From Epiperipatus broadwayi (lineage: Eukaryota; Onychophora; Udeonychophora; Euonychophora; Peripatidae): DNA of 64,000 nt. The DNA lies in assembly GCA_028023455.1 (NCBI GenBank), contig JAQFVV010006238.1, forward strand, positions 7,324,572 to 7,388,571. The letters are read 5' to 3'. Made by a program: the position numbers and the translations under genes. The notes beneath the pieces are model-generated. The model saw nothing but the letters and a program-made list of their open reading frames with translations. It made no database searches and had not been told where the DNA came from. The stretch's first letter is position 1, and each line of letters opens with the position of its first letter. Positions 1 to 11,693 of this stretch are shown here, piece after piece.

Positions 1-1077
1 GAAGGCCACAAGCCAGAAATTAGTCTGGGGATATTGGATGAGTAGGCATTAGATAGGGATTTTATGCACAAGCCTTCTGGCATCCATTGATTACTCTGTT
101 CAGCACAGGTGGCAATACTGTATGGAGAGTTTTGCTCTGTTTATCAACCATTAATGTGCTAGTATAGGAAATGTGATCATGTGATGCTTAATGGTTTAAC
201 ACCAATCCTGCCTAATAGGATAGTGGTGGCTATGGTTGTAAAAGAGCCAAAGACACCAAAATTTATAGGTACTGAACTGAGTTCAGACCCATATGACTAT
301 ATAAACTATTGAGCTTAGATTGAAAATATTTTTTGTGTTTTCAATTTCATTCTCATAGTTTTGTAGTTAAGTAGAGATAAAAAATTGTTGCTAGAGGGTT
401 GCATTAGATCCTAAGATCTAGATGCAGTGCTCTCAGACCCAAAGCTCCTCACTGACGAAGGCCACAAGCCAGAAACTAGTCTGGAGATATTGGATGAGTA
501 GGGATTAGATAGGGATTTTATGCACAAGCCTTCTGGCATCCATTGATTACTCTGTTCAGCACAGGTGGCAGTACTGTATGGAGAGTTTTGCTCTGTTTAT
601 CAACAATTAATGTGCTAGTATAGAAATGTGATCATGTGATGCTTAATGGTTTAACACCAATCCTGACTAATAGGATAGTGGTTGCTATGGTTGTAAAAAA
701 GCCAAAGACACCAAAATGTATGATTATATAAGCTATTGAGCTTAGATTGAAAATATTTTTTGTGTTTTCCAATTTCATTCTCATAGTTTTGTAGTTAAGT
801 AGCGATAAAGGGTGGTTGCTAGAGGGTTGCATTAGAGCCTAAGATCTAGATGCAGTGCTCTCAGACCCAAAGCTCCTCACTGATGAAGGCCACTAGCCAG
901 AAACTAGTCTGGGGACATTGGATGAGTAGGCATTAGATAGGAATTTTATGCACAAGCCTTCTGGCATCCATTGATTACTCTGTTCAGCACAGGTGGCAAT
1001 ACTGCATGGAGAGTTTTGCTCTGTTTATCAACAATTAATGTGCTAGTATAGGAAATGTGATCATATGATGCTTAATA
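1..1077. repeat. Tandem repeat, 456/428-bp unit, about 2.4 copies
   Basis: Three consecutive copies begin with gaaggccacaagccagaaa-like sequence at 1, 457 and 885. Copy 1 is 456 bp. Copy 2 is 428 bp because it lacks about 28 bp around ctgaactgagttcag, a short palindrome present in copy 1 near 272-288. Copy 3 stops near 1077, where unrelated AT-rich DNA begins. Copies differ by scattered substitutions only, so the duplication is fairly recent. No coding frame persists across copies. Related dispersed copies lie at 19846-20655 (inverted pair) and 41036-41255, so the unit is a mobile or amplified repeat rather than a locus-specific satellite. Confidence 0.92.
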
Positions 1078-1595
1078 TATTGTTATACTTACTAGAAACA
1101 TATTCAGTCTTTGTTTTACATTTTTAATTGTTTCAATGTTATTGATAATTACTTTCAATACATTCTTGTTATCCCTCTAAAAGTGTTCATATTTCAGTAT
1201 GTGGGCTGAAGTCTCTATAATGATCTTCTATTAAATACCAAATTTTCAGCTTTTGAGTAGTGATATTTAACAGATAATTCATTATAATATAAGTTATTTC
1301 TATTGAAAATATTCTATCCAAGTTCAATTTTGTGATTAAGTTTATTTATTATGTTTCTACTTATGATAAAAATCTAACCAGGGTATTTATAACTGTTGTT
1401 TTTTTTGTTTGTTTTTTTTAAATAATTTTAGTTATTTAACTACAGAAATGAGTTTACTATCAACTAAAAAAAAACTTTCAAGCAAGGCAAATCCTTAAAA
1501 TCTACTTTATATGCAACTATTTATGAAATAAACATGTCTGAATTTATTACTAAAATAATTTAGCAGCCACATCTTGAAAGAATCATTTAAATGCA

Positions 1596-1723
1596 CATGT
1601 AAATAATATCCACTTTTTTATATATTAATTCCAATCTAATTTGTTAGAAAAAATAAAATAAATAAATAGACTAAAATAAATAGATTGGTATTAACTTAAT
1701 ATAAAAAGTGGGTATTATTTTCC
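1596..1723. repeat. Imperfect inverted repeat (foldback, about 40-bp arms)
   Basis: The left arm at about 1596-1637 (contains aatatccacttttt and ttccaatcta) matches, in reverse complement, the right arm at about 1681-1723 (contains tagattggtatta and aaaagtgggtatt). The spacer is about 45 bp and very A-rich. The arrangement resembles a small MITE or foldback. Duplicated flanks were not evident. Confidence 0.6.
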
Positions 1724-1872
1724 AGTGTATTTATATATTTAGTAATGTATTTGGATATGTTTGTTCTGTTAGATTTATATTATTAATGTTACATATTTCA
1801 TAAACCACAAAACTATTTTATATGCTCATTAAAATCCTTAGCATTTGATTCTATCACACTCTGTCTCTCGCT

Positions 1873-1916
1873 TTATATATATATATATATATGTGTGTGC
1901 GTGTGTGTGTGTGTGC
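1873..1916. repeat. (TA)n(TG)n microsatellite
   Basis: A TA dinucleotide run passes directly into a TG run with one C interruption. Confidence 0.95.
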
Positions 1917-2403
1917 AGTTGCAGAAAGGAGTTTGCTATTAACTGAAAGGAGACTTTTTGATTCCTCTTGGAGGCCTTAAAGGAACCAAGCAGGGCAAAC
2001 GGCTAATATCCACTCCATAGAGTTTTTTCATTGCAGCTATTATTACTAAGTGATTATTCATATAACATGGATGGACCAGCACATTTTATCAAGAATGGTG
2101 ATTTTATTGGCTTTTTAATTCTCAGTTTAAGGTCAAGAATTACCATGGTCTTTCTTCTCTGGTGCCTGATAAGGAAGAATGAATGTGTGTTTGAATGAAA
2201 ATTTATTTTCTAATAGATGCATACAATAATGACAGACAAAAATAAATGATAGCTCTTATTACCAGGAGGCTGTAAAGTCACCAGCCATGGTAGCAGTTGA
2301 TGGCTGAAGACAGAGGGTGTTAAAAATTCCCTGATTGTGAACTCAGGCTGCCATTTGATGATGACTTTTTATTTAGGTTCTTACAACAGCTGATCGTTTT
2401 CAA

Positions 2404-3070
2404 GTGAAGGAATATTGCAAGAATTGTAAAAATAACTGGCTCATATTAAATGGGACATTATTGGCCTTTGTGAAATTAGAAAAAAAAGATGAAGAGGAAA
2501 CTGATTTAAAAAGTGGACATGTACTCTACTACAAAAGTACAAATATTGGAAGTACATATGGATTAGGATTCATTATAAATAAAGAGTGGAAGAGCAACAT
2601 TGCATAGATTGATGGTGAATTGGACACAGTGATTAAAGTTAGTTATACACCTTAATAACAGATATCAAATGCAGATAATTCAGGTTTATGTCCCAACAAG
2701 TTCTCATAGTGATGAAGTAGTAGATTTTTATAGGGATGTACAAAATGCTTTTGATCAGAGTAAACAACATTGTAAATTTGTTATAGGAAACTTTAATGCT
2801 AGAATTGGTAAACAAATGAAAAGTGAAAGTGTTTTTGGTAAATTAGGTTGTAGAAATAGAAATGAGAGAAGACATACACTTGTGGAGTTTGCAGAAAAAG
2901 AAAAACTTTATATTATGAATTCTTTTTTTGAGAAAAATGTTAAAAGGAAATGGATGTGGAAGCATTCAAATGAAGGTACAGCAGAATTGGTTTATATTTT
3001 GACTAACAAAAAATATACATTTCAAGATTGTAATATCCTTAATGAATTCAATACAGGAAGTGATCATTGA
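2404..3070 (+). pseudogene. APE-type endonuclease domain of RTE-like LINE (broken)
   Basis: Two frames cover it: 2404-2607 (67 aa, includes GLGFIINKEWKS) and 2669-3070 (133 aa), separated by a stop and frame change. The second piece shows the endonuclease hallmarks QVYVPTSSHSDE, GNFNARIG, LYIMNSFF, a YILTNKK segment and a terminal GSDH followed at once by a stop. In intact relatives the second motif is GDFNAKIG and the YIL motif is preceded by Asp. Here the catalytic Asp is Asn and the later Asp is Val, so the enzyme would be dead even without the frame breaks. The normal role is nicking target DNA to prime reverse transcription. Confidence 0.78.
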
Positions 3071-3689
3071 TTCATAATAAGATGTAAGATATATATTAGT
3101 GCAAAACTAGACAGACAAAAATTTATTAATAAAAACAATATTTACAGTTGATATTCCTAATCTTCAGAAACATTCTAATGAATTTAAATTAGAATTTGCA
3201 AATCATTTCAAGTATTAGTAGATTTTGAACACAATTTACAATTGAATAAAATTAATCGGAAAATAACTGATAACTACAATTAAGATAGCTGATAGAAAAA
3301 AACAGAAATTGACTAATAAAATTTTTATTGAGATGAGAGAATTTATGAAGAAAAAAAAGAATATAAAGATATATAAAAATCATTCATTAAGAACGATTAA
3401 ATATCTCAAAATTTGTAAAATGGTGTGAAAAAGAGTTGATAGTGATATTAGAAGGTATAATTGTAAATTAGCAAAGAAAGTTATAGAAGAGAATAAATGT
3501 TTCAAGAGTTTAAAGTAACATGTTGGTATTGGTAGGAAATTTATATCTGCAATAAAAAAAGATAGAACTATAACTAAAAAGAGAGATAGCTTCATGAAAT
3601 GGGTAGAGGAGTTTTATCAAGATTTAGTAATAAAGAACAAGTATCTCCAACAACTACTATATCATCTGAATTGCTTAGGATTTTAAATG

Positions 3690-5050
3690 AAAAAAAGTGA
3701 GACAGGCAATTAAATTTATGAAGAAGGGAAAAGCTCCAGGTAATGATAGAATTATAATAGACATAATAAAAGAAGCAGGTGAAGAAATATAATTTTTTGG
3801 CAAAGTTACATACTAAATGCCTACATGATGATATACCACATAATTAGAGAATTCAGTATTATTATTAATATTTTAAAGAGGTGATAAAGAAGATATTTAA
3901 AATTACAGACCTTTCAGTTTTTTATCAGTTTTATGCAAAAATTTTACTAAGATAATTACAATTCGTCTATAGAGAACATAGGATTTCGACCAATCAAAAG
4001 AACAAACTGGATTTAAAAGTGATTTTAGTGCTGTAGATCATATCCAAATATGAAAAGGCATTTGATTCTATAAGCACTTGTTCACTGATTAAAGCATTGA
4101 ATCACCAAAGTAGACACAGGATATGGTCATATTCTGAAGAATATTTATAAAAATGCAACTGCAATAATTAGATTACATAATGGTACTAGGAAGATTAACA
4201 TTGAGAACAGTGTAAAACAGGGTGACTCCATAGTTACAAATTTTTTTATAGCAGTGCTGCAAAAAAGTATTTTGTGGATTAAAAGGGAAAGCTAAAAAAG
4301 TAAAAGTAAATAGAAATTATTTAAGTCATTTAGATTTTGCAGATGATATAGTTGTTTTGCAAATAATGCTTCAGAGCTTCAGAAAATGTTGCAAGAGTTA
4401 TTAGATGAAAGTAAGAAAATAGGACTAAAGGTAAAAATGTTAAAAAGACTACAGTAATGTTAAATGGATTTTTTCAAAAGATGAAAATAAAAGATTGATT
4501 ATGAAGAGTAATTACAAATATCTTGGTCCAATTTTTACTATAGAAAAAAACATAATGGATGAAAATAATCATAGAATTAAACTTGGTTGGAGTGCTTTTT
4601 GTTGAAATAACTTAATATTTAAAGAAAATATGCCTATGTATTAGAAAAAGTTGTAATGAATGTGTTTTACCAGTTGCTATTTATGGATCTGAGACTTAGA
4701 CATTTAATAGAAGAGCAATATAGTGACTTCAGACCATGTTGGGAGTAATAAGAAGAGATTGAAAACATAATATAGGGAAAAGAGAATAAGCAGGTCTTAC
4801 TGAGATTATTGAAAGAATTAAAATATGGAAGTGTAGTTGATCTGGACAAATTAGTAAAAAATATGATAATAGATGGACAATTAAAACCTTAAACTATATT
4901 CCAGGATATTGTAAAGACCCAAAAAGAGACCACATGTATGATGGATGGATGAAATAAGAAAGTATGCAGGGTGATGTAATAGAAGAGAGACTAGAGATTG
5001 GAGAGGATAATTAAGCTTAAAGACACCTTCATCCTGCAGTGTATTGATAA
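3690..5050 (+). pseudogene. Reverse-transcriptase region of RTE-like LINE (broken)
   Basis: Scattered frames encode recognisable RT blocks in order: KKGKAPGNDRI (about 3720), NYRPFSFLSVLCK (about 3900-3940), EQTGFKSDFSAVDHIQ (about 4000-4050), a VKQGDSI segment (about 4213) and an intact DFADDIVV catalytic block (about 4334-4355). The C-terminal part (about 4860-5050) matches the segment seen at 35042-35222. Many stops and frameshifts mean no product is made. The FADD pair is still intact even though the endonuclease motifs have been lost. Confidence 0.78.
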
Positions 5051-5199
5051 TGGTTGATAATAATGATGATGATATATATTTGTGTGTGCACATATCTAAA
5101 TAAATGTAGGGATATATATAATTATAATCTTGTGGAAGAAACCTAATCTTCACACATGCACTATTAGATTAAGTATTTAAAAATTTCTCCAAATTTGCA

Positions 5200-5900
5200 A
5201 CTAAACCAGACTAGCAATGAAATAAACTCTAAAACATAACCAATGGTTTCTCTGCTACAAGAAAACATCTCAAGTGTAAAGGACAAAACATAACAAATTT
5301 ATATTACATATTACCCAATAATTCCCACTTACATTCCACACACTTTTAATATTAAATGAAATTTTAAACAAATTGTTTCTTTGGTGTTAAATTGTTTTCT
5401 TATAGAGTTGTAACTAAAAATAAAAACTTGTTTGAATAATTTATTAGACAATATAAACAAAATTTTTGATAGAAAGACTATACCTGGAATAGTGTATATT
5501 ATCCCTTGTTTTGCAAGAAGGTATATATAGGTCAGAGTAGTTTGACTTTAAATCAAAGAACAAAAGTGCATAAAAATAGTGTTCGAAATAAATATCTCAG
5601 TTCTGCTTTAAATTTTGATAAAGCTAGGTTGTCTTCTTTGAAAGAAATGAAATTGAAAGAAAAATTAAAGAATCTTTATTATTAAAAATTTATGATTCTA
5701 AATCAATTGACTTGTTTAAAAATTCTTCAAATATTAAGGGTATGTGTGATTAAATGGGAATTGTGGGTAATAAGTAGTATAAATTTGTTATAATTTAGTC
5801 CTTTACACTCAAGAAGTTTGCTTGTAACAATGAAGTCATTGGTTGTGCTTTACAGTTTATTCTTTGGCTAGCCTGGTTTAAATGTGAATTTGGAATAATT
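5200..5900 (+). mobile_element. Penelope-like element remnant with terminal inverted arms
   Basis: A GIY-YIG endonuclease relic (5480-5753) is followed by about 150 bp of 3' sequence ending ggctagcctggttt (about 5868-5882). The same 3' sequence appears in reverse complement at the left end, starting aaccagactagcaat (about 5204), so the remnant is framed by inverted arms of about 160 bp. A second remnant at 54615-55265 has the same arms and protein. Penelope-like elements encode an RT with a C-terminal GIY-YIG nuclease and often carry inverted, 5'-truncated partner copies. Only the nuclease end remains here. It sits about 125 bp after the LINE tail. Confidence 0.75.
5480..5753 (+). pseudogene. 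GIY-YIG endonuclease C-terminus of Penelope-like RT
   Basis: The frame from 5480 reads IPGIVYIIPC. After a frameshift near 5510-5520 it continues KKVYIGQSS.LNQR.KVHKN, then SVRNKYLSSALNF. After another frame change near 5630 it ends LLLKIYDSKSIDLFKNSSNI and the stop at 5751-5753. GIVY and VYIG correspond to the GIY and YIG halves, with the conserved Arg of LNQR and His of VHKN following, as in Penelope nucleases. At least two frameshifts inactivate it. The nuclease family is clear. The RT part is absent. Confidence 0.75.
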
Positions 5901-8551
5901 ATTTATTATTTTATTGGCTAGTTTAGCTTTAGCCTTTTAATGTTTAGCTCAAATATATATATTGTACCCTTTTCTATAGGTCAAGAAATAGTTATAATGG
6001 TCAATTACTAAAAAAATTTTAAATTTGAGAATATATTTATTGATGTATTGAAATATATTAAATTTATAGAGTCTGTAAAGTGCAATTTAAAGCTAAAGCA
6101 AATACCTGATACATAAAATCATTTAAAAAATTAGTTAAATAAAGAGTAAAGAATTGCTCATATGGTTGTAAAAGCTGGCCATATTAAAATAACACAGCTA
6201 TCAGTAATAAAAATGTATTTATTAAGTCAATTTTAATAACTTTAAAACTTAGAATAAATTAATATTATATAATATTTAAATTTATAAACTATATTAAATA
6301 ATAAAAATTAGTGTAATGTATTTGAATAGTAAATATTATGATGTTGAGAATTGTATTTATTTCTATATTTTTTCTAAATTATTTCTTCAAAATTTTATAT
6401 AAAATTTTTATATAATATAAGTGCAGTAAATTTATTAAGACAGACAAAAATAGGCAAAACACTGGAAACGATTACGTAATTGTCTAGAATATTTTTATAC
6501 AAGCACTTGTTTCAATTAATACCAATATTTTAAAGTATTTAAATAATATTATAGTAGAAATGGATAGAATTTATTAAACATCATAATAAAAATAAGTAGT
6601 GAATAATTTTATTAAATATTGTTTTGAAAATTATTTTAAAAGTGTTTAAATTGATTTAAATATAATAATTAGTTTTAAATAATAATTAGATAGTGTTTAA
6701 GTGTTACATTATCAGTTTAAAACTTTAGAAAATTATTTATAAATCCAAGTAGGATTGACCAATAGTAATAGAGCTTGGCAGACTCCCAAAATCGCGCCAA
6801 TTAATTGTATAATCGAGGAGAACAAGAATTGACAGACTCGAGTGAAGAGGTAAAAAATTTGAGCTCTCTAATAATTTCTTTTCTCCAATTTATTCAATTT
6901 TTTCAATATAATTCTAATAATATCATTAGAACAAATTAACTGACAATTTTTAAAATCATAGAGAGAGTCTTAAAATAAATATTTTAAAGTTTTCATAAAT
7001 TATGTATCACTAACTTAATCGAACCTGCCAGTGAATTCTATAGAAGTACAGTTGGAATTTTCAGTAAAAAATATGGATAGATTCTTTAAAACCAGTTTTA
7101 AAGTTTATAGTATTTCAAAATTGTTTATATTGTTCATTGATACCGCTTATATAGTGTATCCAAAGGAAACTGCTTTTACGCATGTAATATAGATGAAAAG
7201 ACATTGTGCGCAAAGTTCAGAAAGAGAATAAAATATAAAAATCATTATGATTCATCTAAGAATAAATGGACAAATATAATTCTAAAATTAAAATTATTGG
7301 AATTGCTTTCTTTAAGATGACCCGAAAAAAGAAGTATACTCTAGAAAAAAAAAAGTTAAAGATCAAAAAATAATGTACATAAAATTAAGAATGAATGAAA
7401 TAAAGCTTGCTAAAGAGAAATATTTGTATAAAGAAAAATATGGAAGAGGAATATAAAAAATATTGGATCCATAAAACGCAATTGGTACCTAAAGTATTAA
7501 ATATTCGTAGTCTAATTAAAAAGGAGAAAGATGCATCGACGTGCCGAGGGAATATTTGCCAGAACATTAAAAAAAAACTTCGAGGGAGGACTAACTAAAA
7601 ATATTTTAATAATCTGATGCTAAAAGCTAAAATTAAAGATCGTCTAAACAAAATTATTAAATGAACCAAGTTATTTTAAAACTTTAGAGTCATAATGGAG
7701 AACATTCAGATAAAAGAAGAAGAGTAATATTATGGGACTAAACAAGATTTACCATCAGAAAAATATTTAATTATGGTTTGAATTATTTATTATTATTATT
7801 ATAAGCATTAGGTTTCAGAAAACTATAGGGAAACAAAATACATTAATTTTGGTATATATAATATTATATGAAATATGTTTGATTTGGAATGTTTTTTTTT
7901 TAATAAAATTGTATGTGTGTAATTGTATATTTGCGATGCTCGAAGGAAGGAAAAGAAGCCTACTGCAAAGCCTAATCCGAAGATGACAATTGTTTTTTTT
8001 GGTAACATTTATAATTATTGATGATATAATGTATGTTTTATTTATTTAGATCAGCCGAAAATTGAATGAATGTAGTACAAAAGTTTTATTATTATTATTA
8101 TTATTATTGTAAAACGCATTTAAAACAACACATTGAAACATTTTGAGATGTGATTAGATTTTTGAAAATATGCATACGATAGTCATTTTATTTGTTGATA
8201 AATAATAATTTAATATAACCGATGATTATATTGCATTTTCTATTAATTTTTCCTATTGGGATATTTGAATATTATTTTAGTAAAAAAAAAAAAAATGTAA
8301 AGGATGAACATACAGTGTTATAAAGCGAGATAAATTATTCTTAAGGAATAGAGAAATGATTTTCATATTCGCGAATCTTGTTTGTTGTTTTTTTTTAAAA
8401 AAGTTGTTTGTATTTATCGATGTTTGATATAGTGAAAATCTAGAGAGATAATTTGGGTAGTGACTTGGGAGTACAGGGGGATTTGGAAACCAAGATGATG
8501 TATGAAAATCTAGGATGATACAGGGAATGGAAATAAGTAGTTTTGTGAGAG
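5901..8551. other. AT-rich stretch without recognisable genes
   Basis: Long A/T-rich sequence with short (ATT)n runs (7785-7802, 8086-8107). An open frame at 7407-7598 encodes a Lys-rich peptide with no recognisable domain. It is left unannotated because it is short, of low complexity and lacks signs of exon borders. A less AT-rich patch at about 6760-6850 shows no structure that I can name. Confidence 0.6.
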
Positions 8552-8640
8552 AATCAGCATAGTTAACATAGCCCTATGGCTGATCCACATTTCGTTTTAT
8601 AGGTGATAATCAGCGTAGTTAACGTAGCCCTACGACTGAT
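8552..8640. repeat. Two 33-nt hairpin repeats with covarying stems
   Basis: Copies at 8552-8584 and 8608-8640 both read AATCAGC..TAG..GAT, have identical length and are 23 nt apart. Each can fold with ATCAG pairing to CTGAT and an inner stem CATAG/CTATG in copy 1 or CGTAG/CTACG in copy 2. The 5' stem sequence occurs twice within each copy, so the 3' strand has two possible partners. Only four positions differ, and three of them change together (A to G in both 5' strands, T to C in the 3' strand), which keeps pairing. The surroundings show no gene. The repeat could be part of a decayed element. Confidence 0.7.
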
Positions 8641-11442
8641 ACACATGTTGTCTTGGACAGTGTTATTTTATATTTCGTGTGAGTTGCCTTGATGTTTGGT
8701 AAAGCTGAATAAATAGCTGCCACATCACTTTCTTATCTTAAGGGTTAATAGACAATAATTGTCGAACCTGTTCACACTGTTCCATGCATTCTTAGAGTAT
8801 TATTGAAGACAAGTTATCCATCTTTCTACCCAATATCCTATACATCTTTCGCTATCTTAATCTGTATTTTCATGCTACTAAATCGTATATAATAGGTTTT
8901 ATTGAAGGGAAAACAATAGATATTTTAGAATGTATGTTATGATTTTACTTGGAATAAGAATAGTTAAAAGTTAACTAAGAATAGATTATAACCATTGAAA
9001 GAAAGATACAGATGTCCTAAATAATGGAAGAAGTTATAGAATCATTTTAATTTAGAAATAAACTATAATTTTTTGTAAAAGTATATCAAATGAGAATATA
9101 CAAAATATTAAAATATATTTTCACGCTCTTTTTATTATTAATTATATTTTTAAAGAGATAAGTGTTGCATATTTAAAAATACTATAACACTCGATAATTA
9201 TTATCATATATTTGAAATTGTAACAGGGTGATATTTAAACACATTATAATATTATACAGGAGTATGGCTTATGCAAAAACGCATTATAATTTATATGAGC
9301 ATGGGAGAACAAACATTAAAGTTAATCATAATATTTAATAATATGCTGTGTAATTTGTTTAAAGTAACAAGAAATGTAAAATTTTTTTTTTAAGACTATA
9401 TTGATTATAAAGTCTGACGTTATAAAATATTGATCCACAAAAATAATTTAGAATATTGTAAATTTAGTATATTTAAAAGGTAAAAAATGTTGTTACCCAT
9501 AAGTAGTTCAAATAAATAGTGTGATAAACCTAAAGAAAATAACTAAAATAATTTTTAAAATGTATAATGATTGGATTAACTATAAAGAAGTACAAAATTG
9601 TAGAATTAACATTTGTCATGTGTAAGGAAAGAAGGATATCCGTTGTAAATAAGATGTAAATAGATTTGTTTTATTTTTACTTAAATTTATTTGATGTTAA
9701 TAAACTTTGTTAAACTTGTTTTATTAAAACTTGTGTCTGGGTATTGTTTTCACTACATCATGGTACAAATTCACAGAATGTTTTCACAACCACTGAAGTA
9801 CATTTTGCACAAAAGATAACTAAAAATATGTTTAATCTTAATTATTATTAATGTTCTTATAATTAAGTAATTAATAAAATTGCATTAAGTTATTGGTCAT
9901 AAATCCACTATCCTAATATTTTGATAAATTATATGCTATTAACTGCCACTTATTTTATTTATCAGATTATCTAAACAATACCACTTCTTAGTTTACTTTA
10001 TTGTTTAAAGACAAAAGATGATATTGATATTGATTGATTTATTATGGTAATAAATTTGCAATAAAAGAAATTTATACCAATTTGATTAAGTAAGAAAGAT
10101 TGTAATCATTATTGTTATTAATTGCAGTGTAGTAGATATGGCATAAAATCCCTTACCATATGTGCTACCACATTTTGTTGAAGTATAAATAAAGATTAAG
10201 AACCTGAGATTATAATTTATTGAGCTAGATGATGATTATTATTATTAAAGATAACAGAATTAATATTATAGTTATTAAATCAGTCTTAGTAAGTAGATGT
10301 TGCGAAAGTCATAAGAACACTATGTAGTTATTATTTGAAATAATAGTATAAAGGGGGGATAGTGTTCTTATGCCATTGAGGTGGTATCCTGTGGGATATT
10401 GGCTCAATGTGATCTACCTTGCCAACTCGTATTTCCACTTTTCGTCTCATGAATACATTAAATCTTTATGTTAATTTACTTTAAAACAGAACCTAAGTTA
10501 ATTTTTAAGAAATTTGAGCTAGTAAAACATTTTTTAATCTAAAATTTAATTATTAGAGCTAGAACCTGGTGACGTTAAATATAATAATTTATTTATTTGT
10601 AAGTGGAGGTACGAGGTCGACGGCAGGCACGGTTAGAATATATATATATATATGGATAGGCTGATTAGCAATATGTTTCTTCTTGTAAATTTTTGTGGTT
10701 TAGACTCAAAAAACTGGTAATTCCTTTTTATATATCTGGTATTTAGATAGGAGTAACATTTCCTATTTATTACAATAGCAGACCACACGGACATACTTGA
10801 CTAGTCATTATTTATAAGAAAACAGTGCACTTTATCAGATCCCAATTCTCTTTATCAATGAGAACTTAAGATATGAAGTTGGAATCAATGCAGTTAAGCA
10901 CTTGTCAGCCATCTTTATTTTTTAAAATGACCCTACCATCAGAAAAACATTGATTGTTGAAACTGACACTAGATGTCACTAATGTAGTAACAACAGTAGG
11001 ATGCCCTTGTTTATAATATAATTAACTAAAAGATTAAAGTGATATTATGCTGACATATCTAATAAAGCCATTCATAAACTTATTTATATAAAAGAAATAT
11101 TCATCTCATGCAAATTTATAGTATTTTTTTTAAAACAATTTTAGTTAGCATAGAAATTTTGTTTGTTCATTTGGATCAAATCTTATAACAGATTTTTTTT
11201 CAAATTGTGTACACTAGTTAGGTATCGATGACAATATAATGCTTCAGGGCTGACCAGATCTTTGTCCAGTCTATGTTAATGGGCCAAATTTAAAATTATA
11301 TTGATACCAATTGAATAAGTTTTCAGGGATGTGCAATAGATGGTGGTATATTTTTTAAAAATATGCTTGCATTAAATAGTCAAAATAAGAGTCATAGATC
11401 AATTCATAGATCACATGATCCTATCTCTTAAGCTTGTAAATT
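8641..11442. other. AT-rich stretch, no gene supported
   Basis: No coding frame is supported. Two local notes follow. A 13-bp perfect inverted repeat, cataagaacacta (10310-10322) and its complement (10360-10372), flanks an AT-rich loop with a G6 run. The segment 10370-10630 is richer in G+C than its surroundings and ends at a short (TA)n run (10639-10654), but it has no long frame. Confidence 0.6.
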
Positions 11443-11693
11443 ATAAACAATGAGGATTGCCAATTCCTCTACAAGCTTTATGATAAATGCTTAGCCAGAG
11501 CCAGCACTTAAAATATCTCTGTCAGGAACCCCTCCCCAAACCCCTGGAGAGGGGTTCCTGACACAGGGGTTTGGGGAGGGGTTCCTGACACAGGGGTTTG
11601 GGGAGGGGTTCTTGACCGAGATATTTTAAGTGCTGGCTCTGGCTAAGCATTTATCATAAAGCTTGTAGAGGAAGGGCAATCCTCACTGTTTAT
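11443..11693. repeat. 251-bp palindrome with G-rich 27-bp direct repeats at its centre
   Basis: Arms 11443-11544 and 11592-11693 are reverse complements over about 100 bp with only a few mismatches. They include ctttatgataaatgcttag and agccagagccagcactta. The centre and inner arm contain repeats of a 27-bp unit built on aggggttcctgacac and aggggtttgggg. Runs of four Gs recur (GGGGTTTGGGGAGGGG, twice), enough for a G-quadruplex on the plus strand and the C-rich counterpart on the minus strand. It is non-coding. It probably derives from a foldback element, because the gataaatgcttag piece also occurs in the 52.7-52.97 kb repeat. Confidence 0.88.

Larger units (their letters stand above)
1078..2403. 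other. AT-rich non-coding stretch
   Basis: No coding frame or RNA gene is supported here. It contains a weak foldback (1596-1723) and a TA/TG microsatellite (1873-1916). The segment 2270-2400 is less AT-rich and directly precedes the endonuclease frame of the LINE that follows. It may be that LINE's 5' region, but nothing in it proves this. Confidence 0.6.
2404..5075 (+). mobile_element. Decayed RTE-like non-LTR retrotransposon, copy 1
   Basis: An endonuclease region (2404-3070) is followed by a reverse-transcriptase region (about 3690-4600) and a basic C-terminal tail, all on the plus strand and broken by many stops and frameshifts. The 3' end is a degenerate (GAT)n tail (about 5050-5075) just after the segment encoding a LQWID-like C-terminus. 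This order, a single ORF with an APE-type endonuclease and RT ending in (GAT)n, fits RTE-type LINEs. Two more copies of the same family lie at 16560-18620 and 35042-35222. The frame damage shows an old, inactive copy. The clade call is by motif recognition, not alignment. Confidence 0.8.

Noticed and set aside
7407-7598. 63-codon Lys-rich frame (EEEYKKYWIHKTQLVPKVLN)
   Set aside because: The YWIH segment briefly suggested a Harbinger-type transposase, but the following residues do not fit and no further motif or terminal repeats were found.
9600-9770. Possible LTR end (gtgtctgggtattg before a tggtac-like motif)
   Set aside because: No matching second LTR, terminal inverted dinucleotides or internal coding region could be found nearby.
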